A stretch of 64,000 nt of DNA. It comes from Megaustenia siamemsis (taxonomy: Eukaryota; Mollusca; Gastropoda; Stylommatophora; Ariophantidae). Shown in pieces: positions 21,441 to 33,500 of the stretch (position 1 is its first letter; each line of letters starts with the position of its first letter). The translations under genes and the position numbers were made by a program. The notes under the pieces are model-generated. The model did no database searches. It was not told the origin of the DNA and was given only the letters and a program-made list of their open reading frames with translations. The stretch spans positions 62,038,126-62,102,125 of the forward strand of contig JAVIAB010000092.1 in assembly GCA_032433765.1 (NCBI GenBank). Reading direction: 5' to 3'.

Positions 21441-22227
21441 CTTCACTCCCTAGATATCATCACAAGTTGCTGGAGGTGCTCTTTCTTTAAGTTTATTATT
21501 TAAAAAGATTATAGAAATTTTAAAACATATGTGTGGGACACACACACACCCCCCCCCCCCCCTTTTTTTTTAAGTTTTTAAGCTCAGTGTTATTGCTACA
21601 ATTAAGTGACTTTTGTTGATTATGGTCTGCAGTAAACCAGTTGTAGAGAGTTTTGTTTCCTATTAATGTCAAGGTATTGTTACTTGTGACTCTGGCCTGA
21701 CTCATTTTTAAAATTATATTCTGCTTCATTGTTCACCCATTAAGTAGGCATGGATGCTTTGTGCCACTAGTATATGACATTGACATGCAGCGATATCTGC
21801 CTTTCAGCCTTATGCATCTGTCTTTGGCATGTGTAGATTATTATTGCTTAACTATTTTGTACCTGGGCTGTAGCCATTTTTGGCCAATTTTTTTTCGACT
21901 TTAAACTCCAAACTTTAAACTTTCTTGATTACCTGGTTTTTGCTGGAGAACATGGAGTTTGCTTTAGTGCATAGCACAATTTTATATACCTTTGTCAAAA
22001 TCACCATAGTCACCATCTTGTTAGCCAGCATTTATTAACACAGGCTGATTTTAAGGAGCTTTGCAGAATAGATGAAGTGTAGTAATAAATTTTGGGTCCA
22101 TGTGGCCAACCATTATGATATTTTTGATTACCAGCCTTCAAAGGGAATAAGTAGAATGCACCAAATATCACAGCAATTCAATTTCTTCGCAGCCTTTATC
22201 AATACACAAATCCCAAGTGATTAAATT

Positions 22228-23304
22228 CTTCTACCTTTCAGCTCCCTGTGGAGCATAGGTCTTCAACAACTACTTTCCAAACCGTTGTTTCTTGCCATTC
22301 TTTTCAGATCGTTCCATGTCTTTCCCATCATCTTCATCTCTGCTTCTATCTAGCTTCTCCAAGAATTCCCTGGTCTTCCTCTTTGTCTTTTTCCCTGGGG
22401 ATTCCAAAAAAAGAGCCTGTTGTGTAATACTCTTAGTTGGCTTCCACAGTGTGTGTCTTATCAAGCTGTATCTCTTTATCCACTGGTATTTGACTGGTAC
22501 ATTTCTATAATTCTATGTTAGTGATTTTGTCCTGCCATTTTCATCTTTTTATTCTGCGTATGCATCCATTAATGAAAGTCTGTATCTTCATGATTTACAT
22601 TTTAGTTGTTCTCACAGCCATATAATAAGATTGACTTAACATTGGAGTTGAAAATGTTTATTTTTGTATTTAACCTAATTTCTTTGGACTTCCATATGTT
22701 TCCCAGTGCAACAAATGCTTCTCTTGCTTTTGATATCCTTAATTTGGCATCATTTTCTGTTCCTCCCTCTTTGTCTATATTACTGCCCAGATATATGTAA
22801 GATTGTACGTCTAGTAGAGGTATTTCTCATATTTTTAGTAATATAATAGTTGATAATGTAATAGTTGAACAAAGTTTAGAACGACAGTCCCCACTTTATA
22901 TTGGATTCATAGATTACGAAAAGGCATTTGATAGTTTAGACAGAGGAATGCTATGTAAGTTGCTGAGTCATTATGGAATCCCCATAAAGTTTATTAAACT
23001 GAAAAGAACGATGTATAAAGGAATGAAATGTAGTGTGGTGCATGAAGGACAGCTTACAGAAGCATTTGAAATAAGATCAGGGATGCCTTCTATCTCCATT
23101 TCTCTTTCTACTGGCCATAAATTGGATTATGAAAATATCTCAAAACAACAGAAATGGAATCCAGTGGTCACTGACCAAGCAACTTGATGATTTAGACTTT
23201 GCTGATGATATAGCTCTCCAGTCACACAACCATCAACAGATGCAAGATAAAATGAGCATACTTGATGAGAGAACACAACAGATGGGATTAGAAATAAATA
23301 AATA
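22228..23304 (-). mobile_element. LINE group C insertion with a twin-priming 5' inversion
   Basis: The left part, 22228 to about 22830, is the 3' end of a group C LINE in minus orientation (frame 22270-22464; same ending as 51579-52288). The right part, about 22836-23304, is an upstream RT segment of a LINE in plus orientation (GFIDYEKAFDSLDRGML, then DLDFADDIAL, then GLEIN). The inverted part ends where, in protein order, the minus part begins shortly afterwards. Flanks AAGTGATTAAATT (22215-22227) and AAGTCGTTAAATT (23305-23317) match at 11 of 13 bases, so both pieces entered in one event. This is the classic product of twin priming during target-primed reverse transcription. Confidence 0.8.
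22836..23304 (+). pseudogene. inverted RT segment of a group C LINE
   Basis: Plus-strand RT palm fragment. IGFIDYEKAFDS is the first catalytic block. MYKGMKCSVVHEGQLTEAF and a degraded GMPS block follow, then a frame break near 23185. After it DLDFADDIALQSHNHQQMQ carries the FADD catalytic motif, and GLEIN follows. Stops and a frameshift make it non-functional. Confidence 0.8.
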
Positions 23305-23317
23305 AAGTCGTTAAATT

Positions 23318-24963
23318 ACCTAAGTTTTATTTCGTGTTTTATTGTACTATAAATGTTTTATATCTGAGGTATATTTTCTAATATATCACAGTAATTATTG
23401 CATTTATATTTGTTCAATTTGTTTAAATAGCAGTTTATATTAATCATATCAACATTCTTCTTAAGCACATACATTTTTATACACTCATGTACAAATACAT
23501 AATCTTTAGAATATTTGCATGTAAGTGAACTCATTTACATAACGTTTACTAGTAGATTTGAGAAAATACATTGTAATGTAGTGGACATTTTAATTGTAGT
23601 GCACATTTTCCTTTGAGATTTAGTCATTTTCTTTGGCTCATGAGGGGCAGTGGTGGACAGTGTGTTCAAAACTTGGAGAGGCCAGGATGCATTACATGCA
23701 TTATTTTTCCCAATAATGTCTTAATTACACATTCCTGCTTAGCACTAGCTCAAATATAGATTTTAAATTACCAGAATTTAGAGATTGCTCTGATTCATTG
23801 TGACCATTACTGCAAGATAATTCTTCTTTCAACATAATTTTATCATTAAAATGGAATATCTAATAAAGAAACAATATCATCTTGTACCACCCTTCACTTC
23901 CATTTCTGGAAGTCCATTTATGTGCTTGTTTTCCTACAAACTATTAGATTGGCCTTTAACCTAATAATTTGAAACATAAAGATACCGTATAAATGGGAAA
24001 AAACAATATTAGACTTAATAACGGATACCAAAGTCAAGGCCATGCATGCTCATGAAAATTAAAAATACTGTCAGACAACATGGACAGGATATTAACAAAA
24101 TATCTCCAGATGTGTTAGAGGTCAGAGACAAGGTCAGCAAATAATAGATACATGGATGTGTAGACAATGACAGAGGCCAGAAGTGGCCAGCATATATAAG
24201 GGAGTCTTACAGAGAGGCAGAGAGATACATGCGTTGTGAGAAAGGCAACTCACATGAGAGAAGTAAATAGTCACAGTGAGTACATTAGCGAGGAAGGACA
24301 CATCAGAAAAGTGAATGAGCTAAATATTCACGAGGGCAAAGTAATTTGAAAAACTGCCAACTAGTTTAGCTAGACAAGACGTTCGAACAAAATCAATATT
24401 AAATCAAGTGAATAGATTAACCGATCTAGTGAGTCCACATGGGACTTGTGTATAGATAGTAAATACATAACCTGTGATGTGTTATTGGAGTGTGGTTCCG
24501 CAGTCATCCACACCGCCAAGTAATATTGATATTAACTGTAGCCTAGAATGAAAGTATTGTCATAACGTTCATGAAATGTGTTATGTAACTTGTTACCATT
24601 GAACTGTAAATAGTATATAAATAAATAAGTGTTAGTGTTATTGTACACCTCAAGCCATTGTCGGTTGTCAAGGTTGAGAGGATGAGAAGTGACAGATATG
24701 TTAAAGAAAGATGAAATGGCCTAATAATAACAACAATATGAGTACGAACGTACAAACACAACGTGAAGAAATTATAATAATTGATCAGCTTCAAGATGGA
24801 ATCTAGAAAGTACTCTATTACACAGTTTATTCAACGAAAGCCATAAACTAGTGTCAAAATAAAGTATAAAGCACCAACCATATTTCCAATAACCAACATT
24901 TTACAACTGCAATTTACTCAATGTAAAATAGTTCCTTCAATTATTTCCCTAAATTATCTTAAG
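23318..24963. other. non-coding, possible decayed LTR-type promoter sequence
   Basis: No gene. Around 24190 there is a TATATAAGGGAGTC promoter-like motif, and near 24617 AATAAATAAG followed by GT-rich sequence. This arrangement is like a solo LTR of ~0.5 kb (roughly 24068-24650), but I found no terminal repeat or TSD to prove it. Confidence 0.3.
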
Positions 24964-24976
24964 TACATCATATCTT
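24964..24976. repeat. left target-site duplication of the SINE
   Basis: TACATCATATCTT, repeated without mismatch at 25234-25246. Confidence 0.9.
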
Positions 24977-25233
24977 GGGAGCCGCGATAGCTCAGTGGTT
25001 AGTGAACTGGACTACCACGGACAAGGGGTAGGGTTCGATCCCAACCGACGGCACCGGGCTCACCCAGCCTTAAATGGGTACCGGATTTTTTTCTGGGAAA
25101 GTAAAGCAGCATGGGCGTAATACTGACCACATTACCCCAAAAAATCATGTGCTGAAGGTCTGTAAAATATAGGGTCACTAACACCATATTTCCCTATACG
25201 CCACTTGGTGTGACAGGTGTACTTTACTTTACT
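24977..25233 (+). mobile_element. tRNA-derived SINE with perfect TSD
   Basis: A 257-bp element. Its head looks like a tRNA gene: TAGCTCAGTGGTTAG is an RNA polymerase III A box and GGTTCGATCCC a B box at normal spacing. An unrelated body follows with CACCCAGCC, GTAAAGCAGCATGGG and TCCCTATACGCCACTT, and a TACTTTACTTTACT tail. A perfect 13-bp TSD flanks it. It would be mobilised in trans by a LINE. It is well preserved, so it is younger than the relics at 21214 and 28786. Confidence 0.88.
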
Positions 25234-26198
25234 TACATCATATCTTAGTTATTTGCATTGTAAGTTATGAAAAAAGAAACATTTTGTTGTTAATTAACGT
25301 CTATTACAGTTTTGTTCAAGTTTTTTTTTATAAAGACACAGCACACTGATTTAAGTATGTTTTAGTTAACTCGCCTCTTTTTCTGTCAATACCTTTATAT
25401 GTTCAATAAAAAGGGAAGTCAATTTATGAGTTAAACCACTGTTGTCATGGGAATCAGGGAGGTGTTTTTGCTGAAATGGCCTACCTAGTTCTCATACACA
25501 TTGCAAGGTAGATAGATGTCTTTGTGTTGCAGTAAGTTTGATCTCCATAGACATTCAAGTCTATTTTCTTAGTAATAGCTTCAATTACTCGAGCTATATA
25601 ATGGCAGACTGGAATACGGTGGTTGATTGTATATTGACATTTAACTCACTGAGCTGAAATGTGATTGTTTTATGTATTCTCTTAAAATATTAGGGTAGTC
25701 TGTTGACTCATCTGAATATTTGCCACTTGCATGAGTGGGAGTTAATGTTGTTAGATTCATAATTGTGTAGAGTTGTGGTTAATGTGTTGCCTTTATTGCC
25801 AAATGATTGTTGCTTGGTTTATTATTTTTATATCTGAAACTCTTTAGCTGACCTAGTCATAACAACAACTACAACAATTTTAATGGAGTACCTGAAACAG
25901 AGTGTTAGGAAAGATAAAAGCAGCATGGAAGAAGCCATTGACAACCATCATCACCTCCAAACATCGCAGCCTAGTATTTTGAAGCTGAAGCAGCAACAAT
26001 ATATATCATGGAACTACTTTTACCTTTTCTACATATATGTGTGAAATGTTTTACCATGTACGTTAATTTGACATTGTTCTGCATACGGTTTACTTGCTTA
26101 ACTTTACTGGATAGTTGATGGTGTACATGCAATCCTGAAATTTGTTGTTAATTTAAAACATATCTTAAAACAAGACTCTGCTTACTGTTTTATAACAG

Positions 26199-26290
26199 GG
26201 TTCACTCTGATCCATCTTTGCACATGAATGCCATGGGAAATGCCAATAATTATTCACATCAACCAGTGACACCACCGTCACATCGACGAA
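26199..26290 (+). CDS. CRTC: CRTC exon a: SIK/AMPK phosphosite
   Basis: Acceptor TTATAACAG, donor GTAAGT, incoming intron phase 2, outgoing phase 1. The peptide VHSDPSLHMNAMG aligns with the segment holding the principal inhibitory phosphosite of CRTCs (SDSALH in vertebrates). The candidate serine codon is 26206-26208. The first base, G, completes a codon xxG, compatible with the Arg expected at -3, but the rest of that codon is outside the window. The exon ends in TPPSHRR. Confidence 0.88.
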
Positions 26291-27511
26291 GTAAGTTAAA
26301 TTTGCACACTATAGTGTATTGTAAACAGAAATAATATAGAGCTTTGAAATGTGAAATGCAGAGTGGACGTGGGAAGGCAAAATTTTTACTTAAACACATC
26401 AGGCTTTTGTTAAAATGTTGCTTCAGTTTTATAAACATTTACAATTACGCTTTTTGTTTTTAATAATTTATCAGTGACAGACATTAGAAACATTTTCCTT
26501 TAGATACAGGTCTCATATGTAGTAATATTGTTACATCAGTCACTCTCTGTTGGTTTTGTCCAGAGATCTCTATTCTATAGAGTTGTGCCTTGAAAGCTCT
26601 GGTTGGTATGACTGACTTCTTCTATCTTTTCCATATGTTTTCTAAGAAATTTGCACACTTTGTTCCCAGAAGTGCAATTGAAGAATGGGAATATAGCAGC
26701 ACACCTAATATGACTGTAAAAGAAACAGGTAATTGAATAGTGGATAATGTAGTGATACCGTCACTTTGGGGAAGTATTGTTATACCATTCAAAGCATAGT
26801 TTTTTAGTGCCCAAAAGTGTTCTCTTTTTATCTTGATTAATAGTTTATTTTATTGCATGTTAAATACCCTAACCTGTAACACTATGTGATGAATATACTA
26901 GTTCCTTTTTTATACTAGACCATTAATCTATGTTCTTGGATAACAATAAAATGCTGAAAAACATCAGGGATCATATAATAATGTGAAAGGATTTTATTTT
27001 TGTTGATTAGTCTATATATGTTCCTACAGCAAAGTTGTAGTTTAAATAGGTTGTCAGAGATCTGCTGCAACATTCACCCATTTAGTGGGAGTTGATGCAA
27101 TGTAAAATCAATCAAAGCCCTTAGTGTAGCAGAGACCATAGTCAAGGTATGTCAACCCTTAGAATGTTCTCTACACTTTCCAGATAAGGCTAGTATTCTC
27201 AAAAGTTTCTCTTCCCATGTATAAATGGACCTTCTGTACTTTCATTTTCTCTGTAGGTTCAATGACAATGCCATCATGCTGTCTTAGTGTTTGTCCAAGG
27301 CATCTCCATTTCTATTCATAATTTGTTGCTTGATTGATCCTTGTTTTGTTCCTTCTCAGGTATCTTCAATTTTAATCTGGTCAAATTAGACATTAGATAT
27401 AATGACTGAGACTGGGTGAGGGTACAGAAATGAGATGTTTTAACAAATTGTGACATGTTTTAACCTGGTACATATCTGTCCAGAGCGAGGTGTTTTGCCT
27501 CTAGACCTGCC

Positions 27512-27552
<41 letters not shown>

Positions 27553-30500
27553 ATTGCATAAGCATTGTGTCTATTCATCATCATCACCGAGTGCCTTATC
27601 CGCAGCGAAGGTTGGCTACCATGGATCGCAATTCTACTCTGTTTCTTGCTTTGATGATTGGCTGTCATAGATTGACTTGTCTATCTTTTGATGTTACTCG
27701 CCCATGTTAGTCTTGGTCTGCCTCTGCCTCTTTTACCTTGTATTTTTCCTTCCAATATTACTTTTAGTAGGCTGTTGTGTCTTTTAACATGCCCCAAAAA
27801 TTTCATTTGTCTTGTCTTAATTATATTTAGTAGTTCTCTTTTTATTTTCAGTTGTTTTAAAACTTCATCTTTTGTTTTCTTTTCTTTCCATCCAATTCTG
27901 CCTTTTCTTCTATAAATCCACATTTCAAAGGCTTCAATTTTCTGTTCTGTTTTCTTGTCTAATGTCCATGTTTCTGCACCATACAGGAATACTATGGCTT
28001 TCTTTGGAGTGTTTCGTGATGAGGCTCCAATCTCTTTCACGGTGGTCTGCCATATTCGTCTTTCGTGTTCTGAATATGCCTCATGTGTACCACACACTTT
28101 GCTGTTTTCGCTTTCTGGGCTGTTGATAATTTTTTATTCATCCGCCGACACAGACTTTTTATATTTGGGTTGAACATACCTGGCGGCGCCATTTTTTGTC
28201 GAACCATGTGCTTGACTATTGAACCGTGAACACACGACACAAAGAAGAATAAATCATATTCCACTTAAATATCGGTAATCACAATTTATCCACACGTCCG
28301 AAGTAAAACATACACCAAACAGGGAATAGCATGTGTTTATTATCTGCCTAAAATAGCAACTGAGGTTTTAATTAGGAATTTTTCTTATCTAAGATTAAAT
28401 GCTTTATACTGCTAATTTGTTTCATCTCATATATATATTAGATTTGTTCAAGCAAAAATTGAAGGAAATTTGAAATTTGTTTCTTGTCACTGTAAAATCA
28501 CTTCTTCTCCTCAGTTATTGAAATGGTTGGGGAAAATGTTGGTGATAATCTTCAAATGAACTATTGGGATTCAAAGAAAATGAGTCCTTCTAGGCCTAAA
28601 TCTTGTGAAGTTCCAAATATAAAGTAAGTAGGTTTTGACATTTCTGTTTTTGTAATTTTATATCAAACAGTATTAAACCATGCATATAAATAAATATATT
28701 TTAATATTCATGTTTAATGGAGATACTTGTTTATTTCTTATAGAGTTATATGTTTATGATAATTTAATTATTAGATGTACACCTGTCAACGGGACCTTCA
28801 GCAACTGAGTGGTTAGCACATTCGTTACTGATCAGAAGGGTCAGGTTCAGTTCCTAGTAGTAAATTTTTTCAACCTGACAAGACTTGGGGTTCACTCTGC
28901 CTCTAGAAATATTACCAGAGATTTTTCTTGGAAGTAAAAAAAAAGCATAGCTTCATACCAACCACATCATCCAAAAATGTGTCATCGTTCATTGAGAAAT
29001 TGAATAACACATTTCTTAGATGCCTCATGGTGTGGAGGGAACTTTTAATTTTGCTAATTTTCAAGAAATTAAAAAAAATTTCTTTATTGAGTTATTTCTT
29101 TCTAATGGCAGAGGAAATCTCCTCGGCTGTTACTAAGACATCAAACAAACCTTTTTATCAAGGGATAGCCAGCGGACAACGCTATGAGGGAGCCAAAAAT
29201 GCGTCTGGATTGACAGACTGACAGCCGCCGTATGAATAGACAACGAAACACCTCCTGTAGCCACAGGATGAAGGGGGTTGAATTTCAGACCAGAAATCTA
29301 ACCTAACACCAGGAAATGATTCAGCATCAGATTCCCATATCTCTACTTGTTTAAACTCATAGCTGTGTAGCAAAAGTTCAAAGAAAATCTTATTTCCAAA
29401 CTCCAAATATAACAATTGTCATATCATTTGACAGATATTTGACACTATTGTCCAACAGGAAATAACTCAAGACAAAACGGGCACTCTACAATATAATCTT
29501 CATTCCAACATTGTGCTACCAATGCCAGTCCTAGACAGTAGTTGCAAGAACAATAAGAAAAATATTCTCTCACCTCTAATGAGATAAAATGTGTTTAACG
29601 AATGACAGGAAACAGCCTGAGAGATAAGATCAGAAATGAAGAACTGAGAAAAAAGCTAGGAATAATCCCCGCCATAGAATATAAAAAGAAATAACAGACA
29701 AAATTGTTTGGTCATGTGACATGGCAGAAAGATCAAAACATAACACAATGAGCCTTCAATAAATGTTGCGAGAACACCAGACACAAGGGCTGACCATAAA
29801 AAAAATGGATTGACAGAATATTAGAAACACTAGGAAACATATCAGCAACAAAGGCGAACAGATTTGAGTGTTGCTTTGGTGGTTAAAGCTTGGATTATCT
29901 TGTAGAAAATGCTAGTTTGTGCCACTTTTATTGTATGTGCTGTCTAAAATATTCTATCTATCTATCTATTGACCTTTCGAGCCGTAACCGGCCCATAGGG
30001 CGTAGACCAAGATACACCTTCTCCTATATGAATTTTTGTTCTAGCAGTTTTCTTTTAAAGATATTTTATCAAATCTCGCCATCTGTCTCTGTTCTGTGCA
30101 AGCAGTTCTATCTCATTGAGGGAGCCGATTCCTGCTGCTCTTGCCTCTCTCATCAATGTTCTTCTCAGTGTCTCCCTGGGTCTTCCTCTTTTTCTTTTAC
30201 CTGTTGTTTCCCATATGAGGGCTTGCTTTGCTATTCGATTATTATCTCTTCTCATCACATGTCCAACGTATGACCATCGTCTTTTCTTTATTACTGAAGA
30301 TATTAGTGGTTGATTGGCGATTTCTCTAATTTCCTCGTTTGTTTTGAATTCGTTCCATTCTATACCAAGTATTTTCCTTAGACATTTATTTTCGAATGCG
30401 TTCAACTTTGTTTCTATATCTCTTGTTGTTTTCCAGCTTTCACACGCATACGTAAGGGTTGATAGTACATTTGATTTGAATAGCCTAAGTTTTGTGTTTG

Positions 30501-33500
30501 TGCTAATGAGTTTTGATTTCCACAACTTTTCAAGGCTTCTGAAAGACATTGCTGCTTTAGCCAGTCTGATTCTAATTTCTTTGCTCGTATCCCCTTCTCG
30601 ATCAATGTGACTTCCAAGATAGATGAAGTGATCGATCTCTTCTACTGGTTTGTTTTCCATGTATATTTTGTCACTTGTTGGAATTAAACTTTTCATGACT
30701 TTAGTCTTTTCATGATTGACCTCAAGCCCAATTTTGCTGGCTATTGATGATAGTTCATTTGTGTTTTCCTGCATCGTTTTTATCTGATTGCTGATGAGAA
30801 CTATGTCATCAGCAAAGTCCAGGTCCTCCAAATGGTCTCCTTGTATCCATTCGATGCCTTTATTACCAGTGCAGCATTTCTTCATTATGAAGTCCATAAC
30901 AATTCCAAATAACAAGGGCGATAAAATACATCCTTGTTTAACTCCAGTTTCTATTGGGAAACATTCGCTCAGTCCTTCCTCTGTTCGAACTGCACATGTG
31001 TAACCATCATACATGTCTTTGATAATATTTATGATTTTTGATGGTAAGCCATATTGCTTCAGAATTTTCCACAAAGAATCTCTATGAGTAGACAGAAAAT
31101 ATTATAATCTGTATTTTCTTCTTCACTCCAGCATCTACCCAAGTCAAGAACATGACTGCAACAATTCCCCAACTTCTGTCATATCTATGGCAGCCAACAA
31201 CACAGGGTCATTACCTGACCTTTCCGTGCTTCAGTTTCCTTCTCCTATGGTCACTCCGCTTGATCAAGAGGATCCCTATAATACTGCAAATACAGCAACA
31301 CCTGTTAGTCTTAGCCCCACTAGTCCACATCACATGCCGATGGGCCACCAGAGTCCACAAAGCCCAAATCAGCGCAGGAGACAAACCTCAGGCATGCCCA
31401 TACCTAGCCCCTTGGTTCTCAATCAGATAGGGGGTTCACCGTCTCCAGTAAGTAACTGCTTGATTTGTTTATTTCTTGTGTTGCTAACAGCTGTTTTAAT
31501 AGTTTTGTAGTGTAGCAATTGTCAGAGGAAAAATAAAATGTCAGAGTGTTTCTGCATTTGGTCAAGCATGATGCATAAATGTTTAAATTAGGATAACTTT
31601 ATCTAGTGAATGACTTATACATTTTTGTGCTCTTAGAACCTTAATATGAAAGTTGGTGATGTAGTTAAACTGTTTTTACTTTGATATCATTGTGATTTAG
31701 GAATGTGTTTCTTTCCTTATGTTTTTTTTTCCTTTGGTAGGACCTTTGGAAGGTCATGGCTATTCATGTGTGCTCTTTAAATCTGGACCAGAATTTTGAA
31801 AAGATGATTAACAAAACACTTGAATAAGTAGCTTTTGACATATACTAACCATCTAAATGTAAACTTAGTAAGACTATTCGTGTCTGTTGTCACTGATGTC
31901 CCAAAATACTTTCCAGTTTTTAGTTTTTACCTTTTTTTCCCCCTCCTAACTTGCCTTGTTGCCCCAAATAATGTTTTATTATGATTAACATTTATGAAAG
32001 AAATGTCTGAAGAGTCAATTTACAACCTTTGTTGAATTGGCTGTGGTAAAGAATGGCTCTAGCATATCTACATCTCAATAATACATCAAACACTGCTTCC
32101 TAGAAGATATAACTGTTTAAAGATTAGGGAAATTGATACAATCTACAACAACTGTAGACAGCAATCAAAGAATAAAATGGCTACAATTATAATAGGGACC
32201 TTATATTCAAATCCTAGTATCAGCAACATAAACTGCAGATATCAGAACACTTAAGGCTTCTAACAACCAGCAATAAATTCTCAATTTACACAGAGAAACT
32301 ACAGACTAAGCACTACTCTCTTAACTAGTCTCAGCTACAGATAAAAAGAGAGTCGATGCTAGAGATCTTGAATCCCAAAGAATCAGAGAAGTGTTTAAAA
32401 GTTAAGTTCTCTTCATTCATAATATCACATACATTTTCACTATTCTTTCACTTTAGAGAATTGTGGATATTTGGGCTGTATGAAGTTAGTTTACTTTTAC
32501 CAGAAATCGACAAGAAAAGGAAACAATTTTAACTATTTGGTTTAAGAATTTTTGTTTAAAAGTAAGTAAAATAATAGAATAATTGTTATGGCTCATCTTG
32601 TTAGATTGTATTATTTTGTGATAAATGAATACCCGAGAGCAGTACATGGTCCCAGTAAATATTGTTAACATTAAAAGTACTGTCATTGACCCACAAGCCT
32701 CAATTAGGTGCTACTTGTATGCCACATTTTATAAGATAACTTTCTATAGGTTACTGTTCATTCCTTTTTTTTTAGTTATTGTTATTAAGAAAGTATTGCA
32801 ACATTAACATTGATCTCAAGAAGTGATCAGGAGATTTGCAGATCAAAGTTATTTAGCATTTTTCCCAGTGACTATTTCTTTTGTAACTGCTTATCAAGAC
32901 AACAGATACCACTGCATTAGATCAAATTATAGTATTTTTTAAAAATTGTTTTTTATTTTGCAGTAAATAGTTAAATAATCTAATAAAATGTACACTTTGT
33001 CTCTTTTTCTTTTGACACAGCTGAGTTGCATAACCATCCATTATTAGAGTAATTTACACGCTTAGATTTTTAAGCCTTCTCTAAGTGGAATGGATGTAGG
33101 TACCATAGGTTGTTGTAGCCATTTATTTTGCTAAACATTCTTGTAATAATGTGCATGATAGTGGTAGGAAAGAGCAGAACAACTGAACATTTTATAATAT
33201 AAACATATGAAATGTATGGTTTCATGGACATTATTTATTATTTCTTTATATTTATGTGCTTCCTCAAAGACAGAAATGTTAACTTTAGAAAAAAGTAACA
33301 ATTAAAAAGTGGTATGGACAAAGCAAGAAGTTTTGAAGCGTAATAAATACAAATAGATTTTTTTTTTTTAAATGACTGAATAAATGATAAATTGTTTTGT
33401 ACTTACTTGCATTTGGCAGAGTCATTAATTAGTTTTACTCTCGTTGCACAAATTGAAAAGAAGAAAAAAGACATTATAATAATATGGAACAGCTGACATG

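Noticed and set aside
24977..25060. Possible tRNA gene
   Set aside because: A and B boxes are present but the segment is fused to a SINE body and tail and flanked by a TSD; it is a SINE head.
28037..28264. 75-codon minus frame near 28.1 kb
   Set aside because: No recognisable domain; may belong to an unknown relic but gives no support for a gene.
29890..30273. Plus-strand 127-codon frame
   Set aside because: Antisense to the RTE-like LINE reading frame.
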